DNA of 64,000 nt, taken from the NCBI GenBank assembly GCA_937902925.1, contig CALFNN010000060.1:1-64000 (forward strand). The letters are read 5' to 3'. The translations under genes were made by a program, and so were the position numbers. The number at the start of each line of letters is the position of its first letter. Position 1 is the first letter of the stretch. The notes beneath the pieces were generated by a model. It was given only the letters and a program-made list of their open reading frames with translations, had not been told where the DNA came from and did no database searches. Of the stretch, positions 37,800-47,189 are shown in pieces. This stretch comes from an uncultured Opitutaceae bacterium (GTDB lineage: Bacteria; Verrucomicrobiota; Verrucomicrobiia; Opitutales; Opitutaceae).

Positions 37800-38346
37800 G
37801 GGGGAAACCTCGTGGCCGGAACGATGACAGGAAAATCTTCCCGCGCAAGGCTGCGCTGCGAGACCCGGGGCCCGGAGACTCGAACCTTCGGACACCGAAA
37901 CGCAACAAGCTGCGTGACGGTTCACGCGCCGCTGGACCAGCCAGCGATCACCCAACCTTGGTCGAACAAGCCCGGGTGAGAGGGCAGCCGCGGCGAGACC
38001 ACTGATGCGGATTATGTGGGGGGGCGGTGCGCCCGAGGCCGCGAGAGCGCCGGGTGCGGCGTGCGGCCCAGTGATGCCGCAATGGTGGATCACGCCAACG
38101 CCCGGCCCCGAGGCAGGATTGGCATGGCCGGAAACATGCTCCGACGCGTTGTGGGGTTCGGTCTTTGTCAACTATTAGTTGACAACCTCTTCTTTCGCCA
38201 GGCCGGCGACCACTCGCAGATGTGGCGGAGATGTCGCGCCCTGTCCAATCCGCCCCTCCGTCCACTTCCGCCGCAATCATCGCGATCGACGAAAGGAGAA
38301 TACGCTTGGCCAAGGCGGTTCCGTATGGGGAAGCTCCAGAGGGGCG
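37800..38346. other. 547-bp intergenic region
   Basis: No protein gene is supported; the open frames here lack any family-like pattern. The one clear element is the perfect palindrome at 38165-38185. The region separates the TonB-domain gene from the ABC permease, both on the minus strand. Confidence 0.6.
38165..38185. promoter_or_regulatory. Perfect 21-bp palindrome, probable operator
   Basis: Arms TTGTCAACTA and TAGTTGACAA flank a single T. Arms this long with a single central base cannot form a normal RNA hairpin, so a dimeric repressor site is more likely. Each half contains TTGACA, the -35 consensus, so a bound protein would block promoters in either direction. The half TTAGTTG also occurs in the candidate MntR site at 42501-42515 (read on the minus strand). 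Confidence 0.55.
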
Positions 38347-40041
38347 CTACACCCGGAAAATCGCCCCGAGCTTCTTGCCGAGCAGCAGGCTCAGGCCGAC
38401 GATGGTCACGCCGAGGAAAGCCATCGCCCAGACTCCGAGGGCGCTGGCGATGAACTTGCCGTCGCCGAGAAGCTGGAAGAGTTCCATGATCGCCTTCGTG
38501 ATCGGGTAATACGCCTGCTTTTGCGCGAGGATGAGCGAGTCGCTGACCTCCAGCATCGCAAACGCGAAGGCGAGCAGGCCGCCGGCGATGAGATTCGCGG
38601 CGATGAGCGGGAGCGTGATCCTGACGAGCGCCTTGAGCGGCGGGCTGCCGAGGTTCTGCGCCGCCTCCTCGAGGGTTTCGCTGGTTTGTTGGAAACCGGC
38701 GGCGGCCGAGCGGACGACGTAGGGCAGCCGGCGGATCGAGTAGGCGATGATCAGCAGGATTGTCGGGTTCTGCACCGGGTTGAGAAACGAGAAGAATTTC
38801 CCGTCCTGCGACATCGCGAGGTAACCGAACGCCAGCACCAGTCCGGGCACGGCGAGCGGCAGCATCGCGAGAAAGTCGAGGATCTGGCGGCCGGCGATTT
38901 TCGAGCGGACGACGACGTAGGCGATCGCGATGCCGAGAAAAATGTCCACGATGGTCGAGGCGCTGGCGAACTTGAGGCTGTTGGCGATGGCGGGGACCGT
39001 GAGGTCGTGGCCGAGCGCGAGGCGGAAGTTGTCGAGCGTGTAGGCGTGGGGGACGACGGTGCCATACCAGTCCGTCGAAAACGCGACGAACACCACGCCG
39101 AGATGCGGCAGCACGGCGACCAGCGTGACGCCGGCGAACAGCGCGGTGCAGAGCCACGCGGGTCCGCGGGACAGGGCGCGCGCGCCGCCGGAACTGGTGG
39201 CCTTCGCCATCATCGCGTAGTTTGCGCGGCCGAAGATGCCCTTGCCGAGGGCGTAGAGTCCGACGGAGCTGGCGAGCATCACGGCGGTGAGTGCGTAGGG
39301 GAACGGGTTGCCGCCGATATCCTTCAGCCCGTAGTAAATCTGCACGCTGGTGACGCGGTCGTAGTCGAAGACGAGCGGCGTGCCGAGCTCGGTGAAGATC
39401 CAGATGAAAACGATGGTTCCTCCGGCGAAGAGCCCGGGCTGGATGAGCGGGAGCGTGATTTTCCAGAAGCGCCGGAGGCCCGTGCAGCCGAGGTTTTGCG
39501 CGGCCTCCTCCATCGCGGGGTCGATGTTGGCGAGCGCGGCGACGGCGTTGAGATAGATGATCGGATAGAGCGAGAGCGCCTCGACCGCGGCGACGCCCCA
39601 GAACTGGTTCGCCGCGAACCAGTCGATCGTCGCGCCGGGGGCGAGCAGGTGCAGATGGTGGAGGAGGGCGTTGAACGCGCCGTATTGCCCGAAGACCTGC
39701 TTGATGCCGATGGCGCCGACGAACGGCGGCAGGATCATCGGGATGAGGATGAGCGAGCCGAGGAGGTTCTTCGCGGGAAAGACAAAGCGGTCCGCGACGA
39801 CGGCCAGCGGCAGCGCCACCAGCACCGCGAGCGTCGTGCCGGCGCACGCAAGGAGGAAGGAGTTGCGCAGGCCGCCGAGGTAGAGCGGGTCGGACAGCAA
39901 CGCGCGGAGGTAGGCGAAGGTGAGATGGCCGTCGGCGTCGACGAAGCCGCCCCGGAGAATCTGGAGCACGGGCCAGACGAAAAACGCGGCGAAGAACGCG
40001 GCGGTCAGGCCGAAGACGAGGCGCGCGAAGTTCTGCGACAT
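38347..40041 (-). CDS. ABC importer permease, two fused transmembrane units (Fe(III) type)
   Basis: This is a 564-residue protein with about 12 membrane helices. Two binding-protein-dependent permease domains are present, each with an EAA loop that contacts the ATPase: MEEAAQNLGCTGLRRFWKI near 175 and LEEAAQNLGSPPLKALVRI near 460. The fused layout is that of FbpB-type permeases for Fe(III). The start at 40041 (MSQNFARLVFG) is preferred over upstream ATGs. There is no ATPase or binding-protein gene beside it. The pair at 12882-15728 is the likely partner. Confidence 0.9.
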   Translation of the reverse strand: MSQNFARLVFGLTAAFFAAFFVWPVLQILRGGFVDADGHLTFAYLRALLSDPLYLGGLRNSFLLACAGTTLAVLVALPLAVVADRFVFPAKNLLGSLILIPMILPPFVGAIGIKQVFGQYGAFNALLHHLHLLAPGATIDWFAANQFWGVAAVEALSLYPIIYLNAVAALANIDPAMEEAAQNLGCTGLRRFWKITLPLIQPGLFAGGTIVFIWIFTELGTPLVFDYDRVTSVQIYYGLKDIGGNPFPYALTAVMLASSVGLYALGKGIFGRANYAMMAKATSSGGARALSRGPAWLCTALFAGVTLVAVLPHLGVVFVAFSTDWYGTVVPHAYTLDNFRLALGHDLTVPAIANSLKFASASTIVDIFLGIAIAYVVVRSKIAGRQILDFLAMLPLAVPGLVLAFGYLAMSQDGKFFSFLNPVQNPTILLIIAYSIRRLPYVVRSAAAGFQQTSETLEEAAQNLGSPPLKALVRITLPLIAANLIAGGLLAFAFAMLEVSDSLILAQKQAYYPITKAIMELFQLLGDGKFIASALGVWAMAFLGVTIVGLSLLLGKKLGAIFRV

Positions 40042-40160
40042 CGGCGCGCAGTGTGCGTGGCGGGCGCGAAAGCCGGCAAGACGGAAAGAAACGGCGCGGC
40101 GGATCGAGGCGCCGCCGCGTTTTGGCTGGCGGGGATGCCGTCGCTGTGCGGACATTTCCC

Positions 40161-40931
40161 GTGCTGAAAACATCCCTTCGAATCGCCGGCGCGTCCGCAT
40201 TACTCGCGTTTGGCAGGCTTGGCGCGCAGGTGACGGAAATCCCGCAGACGATCGAGCCCGGCCGGTTTTTGGTGCGGATGGACGCGATCTCGCTGGGGTT
40301 CAACCGCGACACCACCGAGGCGAACAAATACACGGCGCTCGGACTGGCCTCGACGATTTTGTCGACGGGCATCACGAGCGACTTCGACGTGCAGGTCGGC
40401 GCGCAGCTTTTCCTGCGGCAGACGTTTCAATATCGGGGCACGAATAGCACGCACTCGGGGTTGGGCGACGTGTCGTTTCGCGTAAAATGGACCTTCTGGC
40501 GCGACGCGGCCAACGGCGCGGCGGCGGCGGTCATCCCCTACGTGAAGGTCCCGACGCACCGCGGCGGCGTGAGCAACGACCACCTCGAGGGCGGGTTCAT
40601 CGTGCCGTGGGCGACGGCGCTCGGCGCGGGGGCGACCGCCGGGGCGATGTTCCAGTGGGACGTGCTGCGGAACGACCTGAACAACGGCTACGATTCGCGC
40701 TGGTTTCTGTCCGGCTACGTGCAGCGCGACATCACGCAGGCGCTCGGGGTTTATGGGGAGGCGACCGCCGCCGTGTCATCGGCGAGTTCGTCGAGCTTCG
40801 CGGGGACCCTGGGCGGCGGGGCGACGCTCCGCGTCTCGAAAAACGTCCAGTGGGATTACGGGCTGAGCCGCGGGCTCGGTGGCAGTGCCACCGACTGGAC
40901 GCATGTGCTGCGGCTGCGGTGGAAGTTCTAA
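40161..40931 (+). CDS. Outer-membrane beta-barrel protein (phenol MetA-deg family-like)
   Basis: This is about 256 residues from a GTG at 40161; a GTG at 40146 is equally possible. The signal peptide LRIAGASALLAFGRLGAQ is followed by alternating strands such as FDVQVGAQLFLRQTF, GDVSFRVKWTFWRD and IPYVKVPTHRG. It ends in the outer-membrane signature LRLRWKF with a terminal Phe. The pattern matches PF13557-type barrels. Its pore or transport role is unknown. It is divergent from the ABC permease (119-bp gap). Confidence 0.75.
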   Translation: MLKTSLRIAGASALLAFGRLGAQVTEIPQTIEPGRFLVRMDAISLGFNRDTTEANKYTALGLASTILSTGITSDFDVQVGAQLFLRQTFQYRGTNSTHSGLGDVSFRVKWTFWRDAANGAAAAVIPYVKVPTHRGGVSNDHLEGGFIVPWATALGAGATAGAMFQWDVLRNDLNNGYDSRWFLSGYVQRDITQALGVYGEATAAVSSASSSSFAGTLGGGATLRVSKNVQWDYGLSRGLGGSATDWTHVLRLRWKF

Positions 40932-40941
40932 AGGCGCGCGG

Positions 40942-41757
40942 TTATTTCGCGGGCAGGAGTTCCGCGAGCTTTTCGTCGAGGCCGGTGCCGCGGAGATCCT
41001 TCGCGATCACCCGGCCGTCGCCGTCGAGGAGGAAAGTCGCGGGGATGCTGCGGATGCCGTATTGCGTGGAGAGTTTGTTGTCCCAGTATTTCCCGTCGTA
41101 GAATTGCACCCAGGGCATCTCGTGGTCCTTGGTGAAGGCGACGAGCTTTTCCTTCGCGCCTTCCCGGTCGAGCGAGATGCCGATGATCTCGAAGCCGCGC
41201 CCGTGATATTTCTTGTAGGCGGCGACGACGTTGGGCAGTTCGGCCACGCACGGCCCGCACCAGGTCGCCCAGAAATCGAGCAGGACGATTTTCCCGCGGT
41301 AGTTGGCGATCGCGAGGGGCCGGCCGTCGAGGTCCCGCTCGGCAAAATCGGGCAACACCTTGCCGACGGCGAACGCGCGCTGGGCCTCGAGCGCCGCGAT
41401 CATCGCGTCGACCCGGCCGGCCTGCGACGACTGGGGAAACCCGGCCTTGAGCTGCTGCAGCGCCGCGAGGCCCTTGTCGGCGTCGCCGATCACCTCGGTG
41501 TAGAGCGTCGCCTTCATATAGAGAATCTGGGCGACGGCGTCGGTCGTTTCGCCGCGATGCGCGGCGAGCAGGGTGTCGAACGCGACCAGGTCGTCCGCGA
41601 GCGCCGCCTCGGTCTGCTGGCCGGCCTTGAGTTTGGCCTGCACGCGGTCAACGAGCGCCGTGAGTTCGGCTTGGGCGTCGCCGGCGGCAAACAGCGGCGC
41701 GGGATTGGCGGCGAGCAGCGCGACCGCGACGGACGCACACAGGAGGCGGATTTTCAT
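40942..41757 (-). CDS. TlpA-like thiol-disulfide oxidoreductase
   Basis: This is a 271-residue protein. A signal peptide (MKIRLLCASVAVALLAANPAP) and a helical region of about 100 residues precede a TlpA/ResA-type thioredoxin domain with ATWCGPC (Cys167 and Cys170), FEIIGISLD, and the cis-Pro segment YGIRSIPATFLLD. It probably acts as a periplasmic disulfide reductase. The ATG at 41757 gives the signal peptide; the open frame extends far upstream without sense. It converges on the barrel-protein gene and lies 56 bp downstream of the MntR gene. Confidence 0.9.
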   Translation of the reverse strand: MKIRLLCASVAVALLAANPAPLFAAGDAQAELTALVDRVQAKLKAGQQTEAALADDLVAFDTLLAAHRGETTDAVAQILYMKATLYTEVIGDADKGLAALQQLKAGFPQSSQAGRVDAMIAALEAQRAFAVGKVLPDFAERDLDGRPLAIANYRGKIVLLDFWATWCGPCVAELPNVVAAYKKYHGRGFEIIGISLDREGAKEKLVAFTKDHEMPWVQFYDGKYWDNKLSTQYGIRSIPATFLLDGDGRVIAKDLRGTGLDEKLAELLPAK

Positions 41758-41813
41758 GAGGGATCGGGTCGGAGTGGAAGGGTGGAGCAGATGCCCGCCG
41801 GACGCTTGAAGAC

Positions 41814-42476
41814 TCAGCGCGCCGGCGCAACGAGGATGTTGCCAGCAGCCGCGAGACTGAGCGCGAGCGGACGGGCGCCGGGGCGTTTCAAGGTCACGAG
41901 TCCGGCGGCAAGGTTGCGGCTGGCGACGCGCAGCGCGGTGCCGGGCAGCAGGCCGGTCTGGTCGACGAACTGAAGAAACTCCGCGGACTGGTCGGTCACC
42001 CGGACGACGCGCAGGGTCTTGTCGGCCACGCAGGTGGCGAGGGTGGCGTAGACCTGGGAGTCGAGCTGGCCCTGGCGGCTCGGAATCGGATCGCCATGCG
42101 GATCGGTGGCGGGGTGGCCGAGCAGGGCGTCGAGGCGGTCGAGGACGTCGTCGGAGATGGCATGCTCGAGCTGCTCGGCCTCCGCGTGGACGGCGGCCCA
42201 GTCCATCTTGAGGACGTTGACGAGAAAGGTTTCGACGAGCCGGTGCTTGCGCAGGACGCCGAGCGCGAGCCGCCGGCCGGCGGCGGTGAGGCGCACACCA
42301 TGGCGCGGGCGGTGCTCGACGAGGCCGCCGTCGGCGAGCGCCTTGACCATCGTGGTCGCGGTGCCGGGCACGACGGCCAGCGCGCCGGCGAGCGCGCCCA
42401 TCGACACGAGGCCGTCGCCGCCCGCGGACAGCAGGAGGACGTGCTTGAGGTAGTTTTCGACCGTGCTCGAGGCCAT
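41814..42476 (-). CDS. mntR: DtxR/MntR family metal-dependent regulator
   Basis: This is a 220-residue protein. An N-terminal winged helix (VENYLKHVLLL, then TATTMVKALADGGLVEHRPRHGVRLTAAG) is followed by the metal-binding/dimer domain (LRKHRLVETFLVNVLKMDWAAVHAEAEQLEHAISDDVL), then a C-terminal SH3-like domain (about 145-220). It is divergent from the Nramp transporter gene, so manganese-responsive repression of mntH is the natural inference; iron is the alternative. Two candidate operators lie in the 94-bp gap. Confidence 0.9.
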   Translation of the reverse strand: MASSTVENYLKHVLLLSAGGDGLVSMGALAGALAVVPGTATTMVKALADGGLVEHRPRHGVRLTAAGRRLALGVLRKHRLVETFLVNVLKMDWAAVHAEAEQLEHAISDDVLDRLDALLGHPATDPHGDPIPSRQGQLDSQVYATLATCVADKTLRVVRVTDQSAEFLQFVDQTGLLPGTALRVASRNLAAGLVTLKRPGARPLALSLAAAGNILVAPAR

Positions 42477-42500
42477 CCCACAGGCGTAGGGGTTCGTTGC

Positions 42501-42515
42501 TTTGAGGCAACTAAA
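42501..42515. promoter_or_regulatory. Candidate DtxR/MntR site 1
   Basis: TTTGAGGCAACTAAA is an imperfect inverted repeat resembling DtxR-family boxes. It lies 25 bp from the mntR start and 55 bp from mntH. The assignment rests on position and symmetry only. Confidence 0.45.
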
Positions 42516-42519
42516 GATT

Positions 42520-42539
42520 TATTTTGACTACTCAAAATA
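42520..42539. promoter_or_regulatory. Candidate DtxR/MntR site 2
   Basis: TATTTTGA-CTAC-TCAAAATA is a perfect 8-bp-arm inverted repeat between the divergent mntR and mntH genes, ending 31 bp before the mntH ATG. It is the strongest palindrome in that promoter region. Confidence 0.5.
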
Positions 42540-42570
42540 GGCCGGCAGAAAGGACGGCGACCCGGCCCGC

Positions 42571-43950
42571 ATGGACGACGCACCCGCCTCCACCTCCTCT
42601 GTTCCCGCCCTCCCGGCCACCGCCTGGCGGCATGGCGGCCGGGCGGTGAGCCTGCCCGAGGTGCACCGGAGCGTCAGCGTGCCGGTGAACGCGACGTTCT
42701 GGCGGAAGTGCCTCGCGTTCGCCGGGCCCGGGTTCCTCGTCGCGGTGGGCTACATGGACCCGGGCAACTGGGCGACCGACCTCGCGGGTGGGGCGCAGTT
42801 TGGCTACACGCTGCTGTCGGTCGTCATGATCTCGAACCTCATGGCGATCCTGCTCCAGCACCTCAGCATCAAGCTGGGCATCGCCACCGGCCGCGATCTG
42901 GCGCAGGCATGCCGGGACCACTACCCGACGCCGGTCGTGTGGTTCCTGTGGATCCTGTGCGAACTCGCCATCGCCGCGTGCGACCTGGCGGAGGTGGTGG
43001 GCTCGGCGATCGCGCTGCAACTGCTGTTCGGGCTGCCGTTGATCTGGGGCTGCGTGATCACGGCGGCGGACGTGATGATCGTGCTGCTGCTGCAGCACAA
43101 GGGGTTCCGCTACATCGAGGCGGTGGTGGTCACGTTGATTGCGACGATCGGCGCCTGTTTCGCGGTCGAGCTGTTCCTGGCGAAACCCGAGCTGGGCGGG
43201 GTGGTCGCGGGATTCTGGCCGCACGCCGAAATCCTGCGCAACCCGGCCATGCTCTACGTGGCGATCGGCATCCTCGGCGCGACCGTGATGCCGCACAATC
43301 TCTACCTGCATTCGTCGATCGTGCAGACGCGCAAATACGAGCAGCACGCCGCGGGGAAGCGCGAGGCGATCAAGTTCGGCACGCTCGACTCGACCCTCGC
43401 GCTGATGTTCGCGTTGTTCATCAACGGCGCGATCCTCGTGCTCGCGGCGGCGGCGTTTCACCGGAGCGGCCACCGGGACGTCGCGCAGATCCAGGACGCC
43501 TACCACCTGCTCGATGGCCTCCTCGGGGTGGGTTTCGCCAGCGTGCTGTTCGCGGTGGCGTTGCTGGCCTCGGGACAGAACTCGACGCTCACCGGCACGC
43601 TCGCCGGGCAGATCGTGATGGAGGGATTCCTCAACATCCGGCTGCGGCCATGGCTGCGGCGGTTGATCACGCGGGCCATCGCGATCGTGCCGGCGGTCGT
43701 CGTGATCGGCTGGTTCGGCGAGAGCAAGAGCACGGAGCTGCTCGTGGCCAGCCAGGTCTGCCTCAGCATGCAGCTCGGTTTTGCCTGCTGGCCGTTGATG
43801 CGGTTCACCAGCGAGCGGGCCAAGATGGGCGAGTTCGTGAACCCGTGGTGGATTAAACTGCTTGGCTGGGGCATCACGCTGACGATCATCGCGCTCAACG
43901 TGAAACTCCTCCTCGACATCGCCGGCATCACCGGCGGTGGAACCCCCTGA
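42571..43950 (+). CDS. mntH: Nramp family divalent metal transporter
   Basis: This is a 459-residue inner-membrane proton-coupled Mn(II)/Fe(II) importer. The metal-site motifs are intact: GYMDPGNWATD in helix 1 and MPHNLYLHSSIVQTRK in helix 6. About 11-12 membrane helices are visible. It is divergent from the MntR-type regulator and followed 3 bp later by a universal stress protein gene, so the two are probably co-transcribed. Confidence 0.95.
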   Translation: MDDAPASTSSVPALPATAWRHGGRAVSLPEVHRSVSVPVNATFWRKCLAFAGPGFLVAVGYMDPGNWATDLAGGAQFGYTLLSVVMISNLMAILLQHLSIKLGIATGRDLAQACRDHYPTPVVWFLWILCELAIAACDLAEVVGSAIALQLLFGLPLIWGCVITAADVMIVLLLQHKGFRYIEAVVVTLIATIGACFAVELFLAKPELGGVVAGFWPHAEILRNPAMLYVAIGILGATVMPHNLYLHSSIVQTRKYEQHAAGKREAIKFGTLDSTLALMFALFINGAILVLAAAAFHRSGHRDVAQIQDAYHLLDGLLGVGFASVLFAVALLASGQNSTLTGTLAGQIVMEGFLNIRLRPWLRRLITRAIAIVPAVVVIGWFGESKSTELLVASQVCLSMQLGFACWPLMRFTSERAKMGEFVNPWWIKLLGWGITLTIIALNVKLLLDIAGITGGGTP

Positions 43951-43953
43951 GGC

Positions 43954-44406
43954 ATGTATAAAAAAATCCTCGTCGCCCTCGAAAACGGCCGTGCCGACGA
44001 CACGCTGGTGCCGCACATCGCCGAGCTCGCCCGCCGCCTCGGCTCCGAGCTGCTGCTCGTCCACGTGGCGGACGGCTTTGCGGCGCGCAACTTCGAGCAG
44101 TTGAAGCTCGCCGAGTCCGACGAGATGAAGGCCGATCGCGCCTATCTCGACGGGGTGGCGGGGCGGCTGCGCGGCGGCGGGCTCACCGTGACGACCGAGC
44201 TCGCGCTGGGGAACCCCCCGACCGAGATTCTCAAGACCGCGCAGGCGCGCGCCTGCGATCTCATCGCGATGACCTCGCACGGGCACAAGATGATCGGCGA
44301 TTTCTTCCTCGGCAGCACGATCGAGAAGGTCCGGCACAACACCTCGATTCCCATCCTCGTGGTCCGGTCGGGCAGCGGCACGGCGAGTCCGTTTCCCGGC
44401 AAGTAA
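43954..44406 (+). CDS. Universal stress protein (UspA family)
   Basis: This is a 150-residue single Usp domain. The N-terminus (MYKKILVALENGRADDTLV) and the nucleotide-loop region (TSHGHKMIGDFFLGSTIEKV, then NTSIPILVVR) are typical of ATP-binding members. Usp proteins modulate stress survival; linkage to mntH suggests a role in metal or oxidative stress. It is the second gene of the mntH unit. Confidence 0.92.
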   Translation: MYKKILVALENGRADDTLVPHIAELARRLGSELLLVHVADGFAARNFEQLKLAESDEMKADRAYLDGVAGRLRGGGLTVTTELALGNPPTEILKTAQARACDLIAMTSHGHKMIGDFFLGSTIEKVRHNTSIPILVVRSGSGTASPFPGK

Positions 44407-44411
44407 GGCAG

Positions 44412-44426
44412 CGCGGTCCGACCGCG
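44412..44426 (+). terminator. Hairpin just after the universal stress protein gene
   Basis: Arms CGCGGT and ACCGCG with a 3-nt loop lie 5 bp past the stop codon. No T-tract follows, so termination here is uncertain. Confidence 0.25.
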
Positions 44427-44549
44427 GCGGGGCGGGGACGCAAGCGGGGGAGAAATCGCACCGGGTTGCATCACTCTTTGCCGGGCGGTGCGTCTCGCTT
44501 TTCCGCCCCGCCGCCTTGCCATGACCCACCGCCCCGTCAACGTGTCCGC

Positions 44550-47189
44550 ATGACCGAACGCCCGAGAATCCGGTTTCCCCGCGCCCGGTTGTGGCGTCTC
44601 GCGCGGGTCCAGTTCGGCATGGTCGCTTTGGCGTGGGGCGGCGCGCTGGCGCTCCGGGCGGCGGACGCGGCGGATGCCCAGCACGATCTGCTGGCCGGCA
44701 ATTATACCGACGTGATCGACCATGCGAAGGCGGCCCTCCAGGATCCGGCGGCCCCGACGGAATGGTCGCCATTGTTGGTGAAAGCGCTCCTCGCCGTCGG
44801 ACGCAACGCTGACGCATCCACGGCCATGACCGAGGCGCTCCGACGCGATCCGGCGAGCATCCAGTTGCGCTGGCTCGCCCGCGACGTGGACTATGCCAAC
44901 GATCATCCCGAGGCGGCGGTGCAGCGGGTCGACGAAATCCGCCGGCTGGTCGAAATGCGGCAGTGGATGTATCGCACGCCGGCCGACCTCGTGATTTTCG
45001 GCCGCGTGGCGCTCCTGCTCGGGGCGGACCCGAAGGACGTGTTGGAAAAACTCTACGGCACGGCGCTGAAGTCGGACCCGAAGCTCCGCGAAGGCTATCT
45101 GGCCCGGGGCGAACTCGCGCTCGACAAGCACGATTTTGCGCTGGCGGCGAAGGCGTTCGAGGAGGGGTTGAAGGAACTGCCCGGCGATCCCGACCTCGAG
45201 TCCGGCCGCGCCGAAGCCTACGCCAGCGGTGAAACCGAGGCGGCCCTGAAGGCGCTCACTGCGGCGCTGAAAACAAACCCGCGGCACGTGCCGAGCCTGT
45301 TGCAGCTCGCCGACCATCACGTCGATGCGGAGGAATACGCCGAGGCCGCCAAGGTGATCGACCAGGTGATCGCGGTCAACCCGACCCAACCCGACGCGTG
45401 GGCCTATCGCGCCGTGCTCGCGCACCTGCGCAATGACATCTTCACCGAGACGTCCGCGCGCGCGCAGGCGCTCCGCACGTGGCAGACGAATCCCCGGGTC
45501 GATTGGCTGATCGGCAGGAAGCTCGCGCAAAAATACCGGTTCGCCGAGGCCGCGACCTACCAGCGCCGGGCGCTCGCCTTCGATTCGAGCTACCTGCCGG
45601 CGAGCGCGGAACTCGCGAGCGATCTCCTCCGGCTCGGTCAGGAGGACGAGGGCTGGAAACTCGCGCAGGCGGTGCACGACAAGGATGACTACGACGTCGA
45701 GGCCTACAATCTCCTCACGCTCCACGACACGATGGCGAAATACGCGACTGTCACCAGCGACGACTTCGTCATCCGGATGGCGGCGCCCGAGGCGGCGATT
45801 TATGGCCCGCGCGTCCTCGACCTGTTGACGCGTGCCAAGGCGAAGCTGACGGCGAAATACGGTGTCGAGCTGGCGCGGCCGACCTACGTCGAGATTTTCG
45901 CGGACCAGAAGGATTTTGCGGTGCGGACCTTCGGCATGCCCGACATCGGGGGTTTCCTCGGCGTGTGTTTCGGCCGGGTGGTGACCGCCAACAGCCCGGC
46001 GACCAGCGGGCATCCGACGAATTGGGAGTCGGTGCTCTGGCATGAGTTTTGTCACGTGGTGACGCTCCAGCTCACGCGCAACAAGATGCCGCGCTGGCTG
46101 AGCGAGGGGATTTCGGTCTACGAGGAGAGCCAGGCCGATCCGGCATGGGGCATGCACCTCGATCCGTCCTACCGCGCCATGATCATGAAGGATGAACTCA
46201 CGCCCGTGGGCAGCCTGAGCGCGGCGTTCCTCGCGCCGAAAACGCCGGAATACCTGCAGTTCGCCTACCTGGAATCTTCGATGGTCGTGGATTTCATCGT
46301 GAGCCGGTTTGGCATCGACCACCTGCGCGGCGTGCTGACCGACCTCCGCGACGGGCAGGAGATCAATGCGGCGCTGGAGAAAAACGTCGAGCCGCTGGAG
46401 AAGCTGGACAAGGAGTTTGCGGCGTTCGCGCACGAACGGGCCGAACGGCTCGCGTCGAAGCTCGACTGGGAGAAACCCGATCCCGACCTGCTCCTCCCCG
46501 ACGCCGCCGAGGAGCTGGCGGCGTGGGAGAAAAAGCATCCGGATAATTACTGGCTGATGAACATCCGCGCCCAACGACTCGTGGCGGAAAAAAAGTGGGC
46601 CGAGGCCAAGGCGCTGCTGGCGCGGTCGGTGGAACTTTATCCGGGACAGGCAGGCACGGAGACCGGTTACCGGCCGCTGACGATGGCGCTGCACGAACTC
46701 GGCGACACGGCCGGGGAGCGCCGCGTGTTGACCACGTGGGCGGCGGTGGACGACGAGGCGCCGGACGCGTATCTGCGGCTGATGGATCTCGCCGCAGCCG
46801 ACCAGGACTGGCCGACCGTCGCGCGCAACGCGGAGCGCTACCTCGAGGTCAATCCGCTCGTGGCGCCGCCCTACCGATACCTTGCGCAGGCCAGCACGGC
46901 GACCGGCGACGTGACGACGGCCGTCGGAGCCTGGCGGACGCTGTTGCAGCTCGATCCACCGGACCCGGCCGATGCGCATTTTCAACTGGCGGAGCTGCTG
47001 CATCGCCAGGGCAGCCCCGACGAGGCGCGGCGGCAGACGCTCCTCGCGTTGGAGGAAGCGCCACGTTACCGCGAGGCGCTGCACCTGCTGACGGAGTTGC
47101 ACCGGGACGAAACGGACACGGCGACGAAGGCAGAGGCGGCCGTGCCATTGGCGCCGCAAAAGCCCGGCGAGCCGGCAAGGCAGCCATGA
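44550..47189 (+). CDS. TPR protein with a gluzincin-type metallopeptidase domain (peptidase MA-like)
   Basis: This is an 879-residue protein. An N-terminal membrane or signal segment (VQFGMVALAWGGALALRA) is followed by TPR-like helical repeats (about 45-390). Then comes a peptidase domain with HEFCH at about 498-502 (HExxH) and a downstream Glu near 519 in WLSEGISVYEE, the gluzincin arrangement. Further TPR repeats fill the C-terminus. The start at 44550 (MTERPRIRF) is preferred to a less likely one 28 codons earlier. Its stop overlaps the next gene by ATGA. It opens the large plus-strand operon, probably acting in the periplasm. Confidence 0.85.
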   Translation: MTERPRIRFPRARLWRLARVQFGMVALAWGGALALRAADAADAQHDLLAGNYTDVIDHAKAALQDPAAPTEWSPLLVKALLAVGRNADASTAMTEALRRDPASIQLRWLARDVDYANDHPEAAVQRVDEIRRLVEMRQWMYRTPADLVIFGRVALLLGADPKDVLEKLYGTALKSDPKLREGYLARGELALDKHDFALAAKAFEEGLKELPGDPDLESGRAEAYASGETEAALKALTAALKTNPRHVPSLLQLADHHVDAEEYAEAAKVIDQVIAVNPTQPDAWAYRAVLAHLRNDIFTETSARAQALRTWQTNPRVDWLIGRKLAQKYRFAEAATYQRRALAFDSSYLPASAELASDLLRLGQEDEGWKLAQAVHDKDDYDVEAYNLLTLHDTMAKYATVTSDDFVIRMAAPEAAIYGPRVLDLLTRAKAKLTAKYGVELARPTYVEIFADQKDFAVRTFGMPDIGGFLGVCFGRVVTANSPATSGHPTNWESVLWHEFCHVVTLQLTRNKMPRWLSEGISVYEESQADPAWGMHLDPSYRAMIMKDELTPVGSLSAAFLAPKTPEYLQFAYLESSMVVDFIVSRFGIDHLRGVLTDLRDGQEINAALEKNVEPLEKLDKEFAAFAHERAERLASKLDWEKPDPDLLLPDAAEELAAWEKKHPDNYWLMNIRAQRLVAEKKWAEAKALLARSVELYPGQAGTETGYRPLTMALHELGDTAGERRVLTTWAAVDDEAPDAYLRLMDLAAADQDWPTVARNAERYLEVNPLVAPPYRYLAQASTATGDVTTAVGAWRTLLQLDPPDPADAHFQLAELLHRQGSPDEARRQTLLALEEAPRYREALHLLTELHRDETDTATKAEAAVPLAPQKPGEPARQP

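Noticed and set aside
37948-38313. 121-codon minus-strand open frame in the 547-bp gap
   Set aside because: No family-like sequence, crosses the perfect palindrome, and composition resembles random GC-rich DNA.
44412-44426. Strong intrinsic terminator after the universal stress protein gene
   Set aside because: A small GC hairpin is present but without a T-tract, so it was kept only as a weak candidate.
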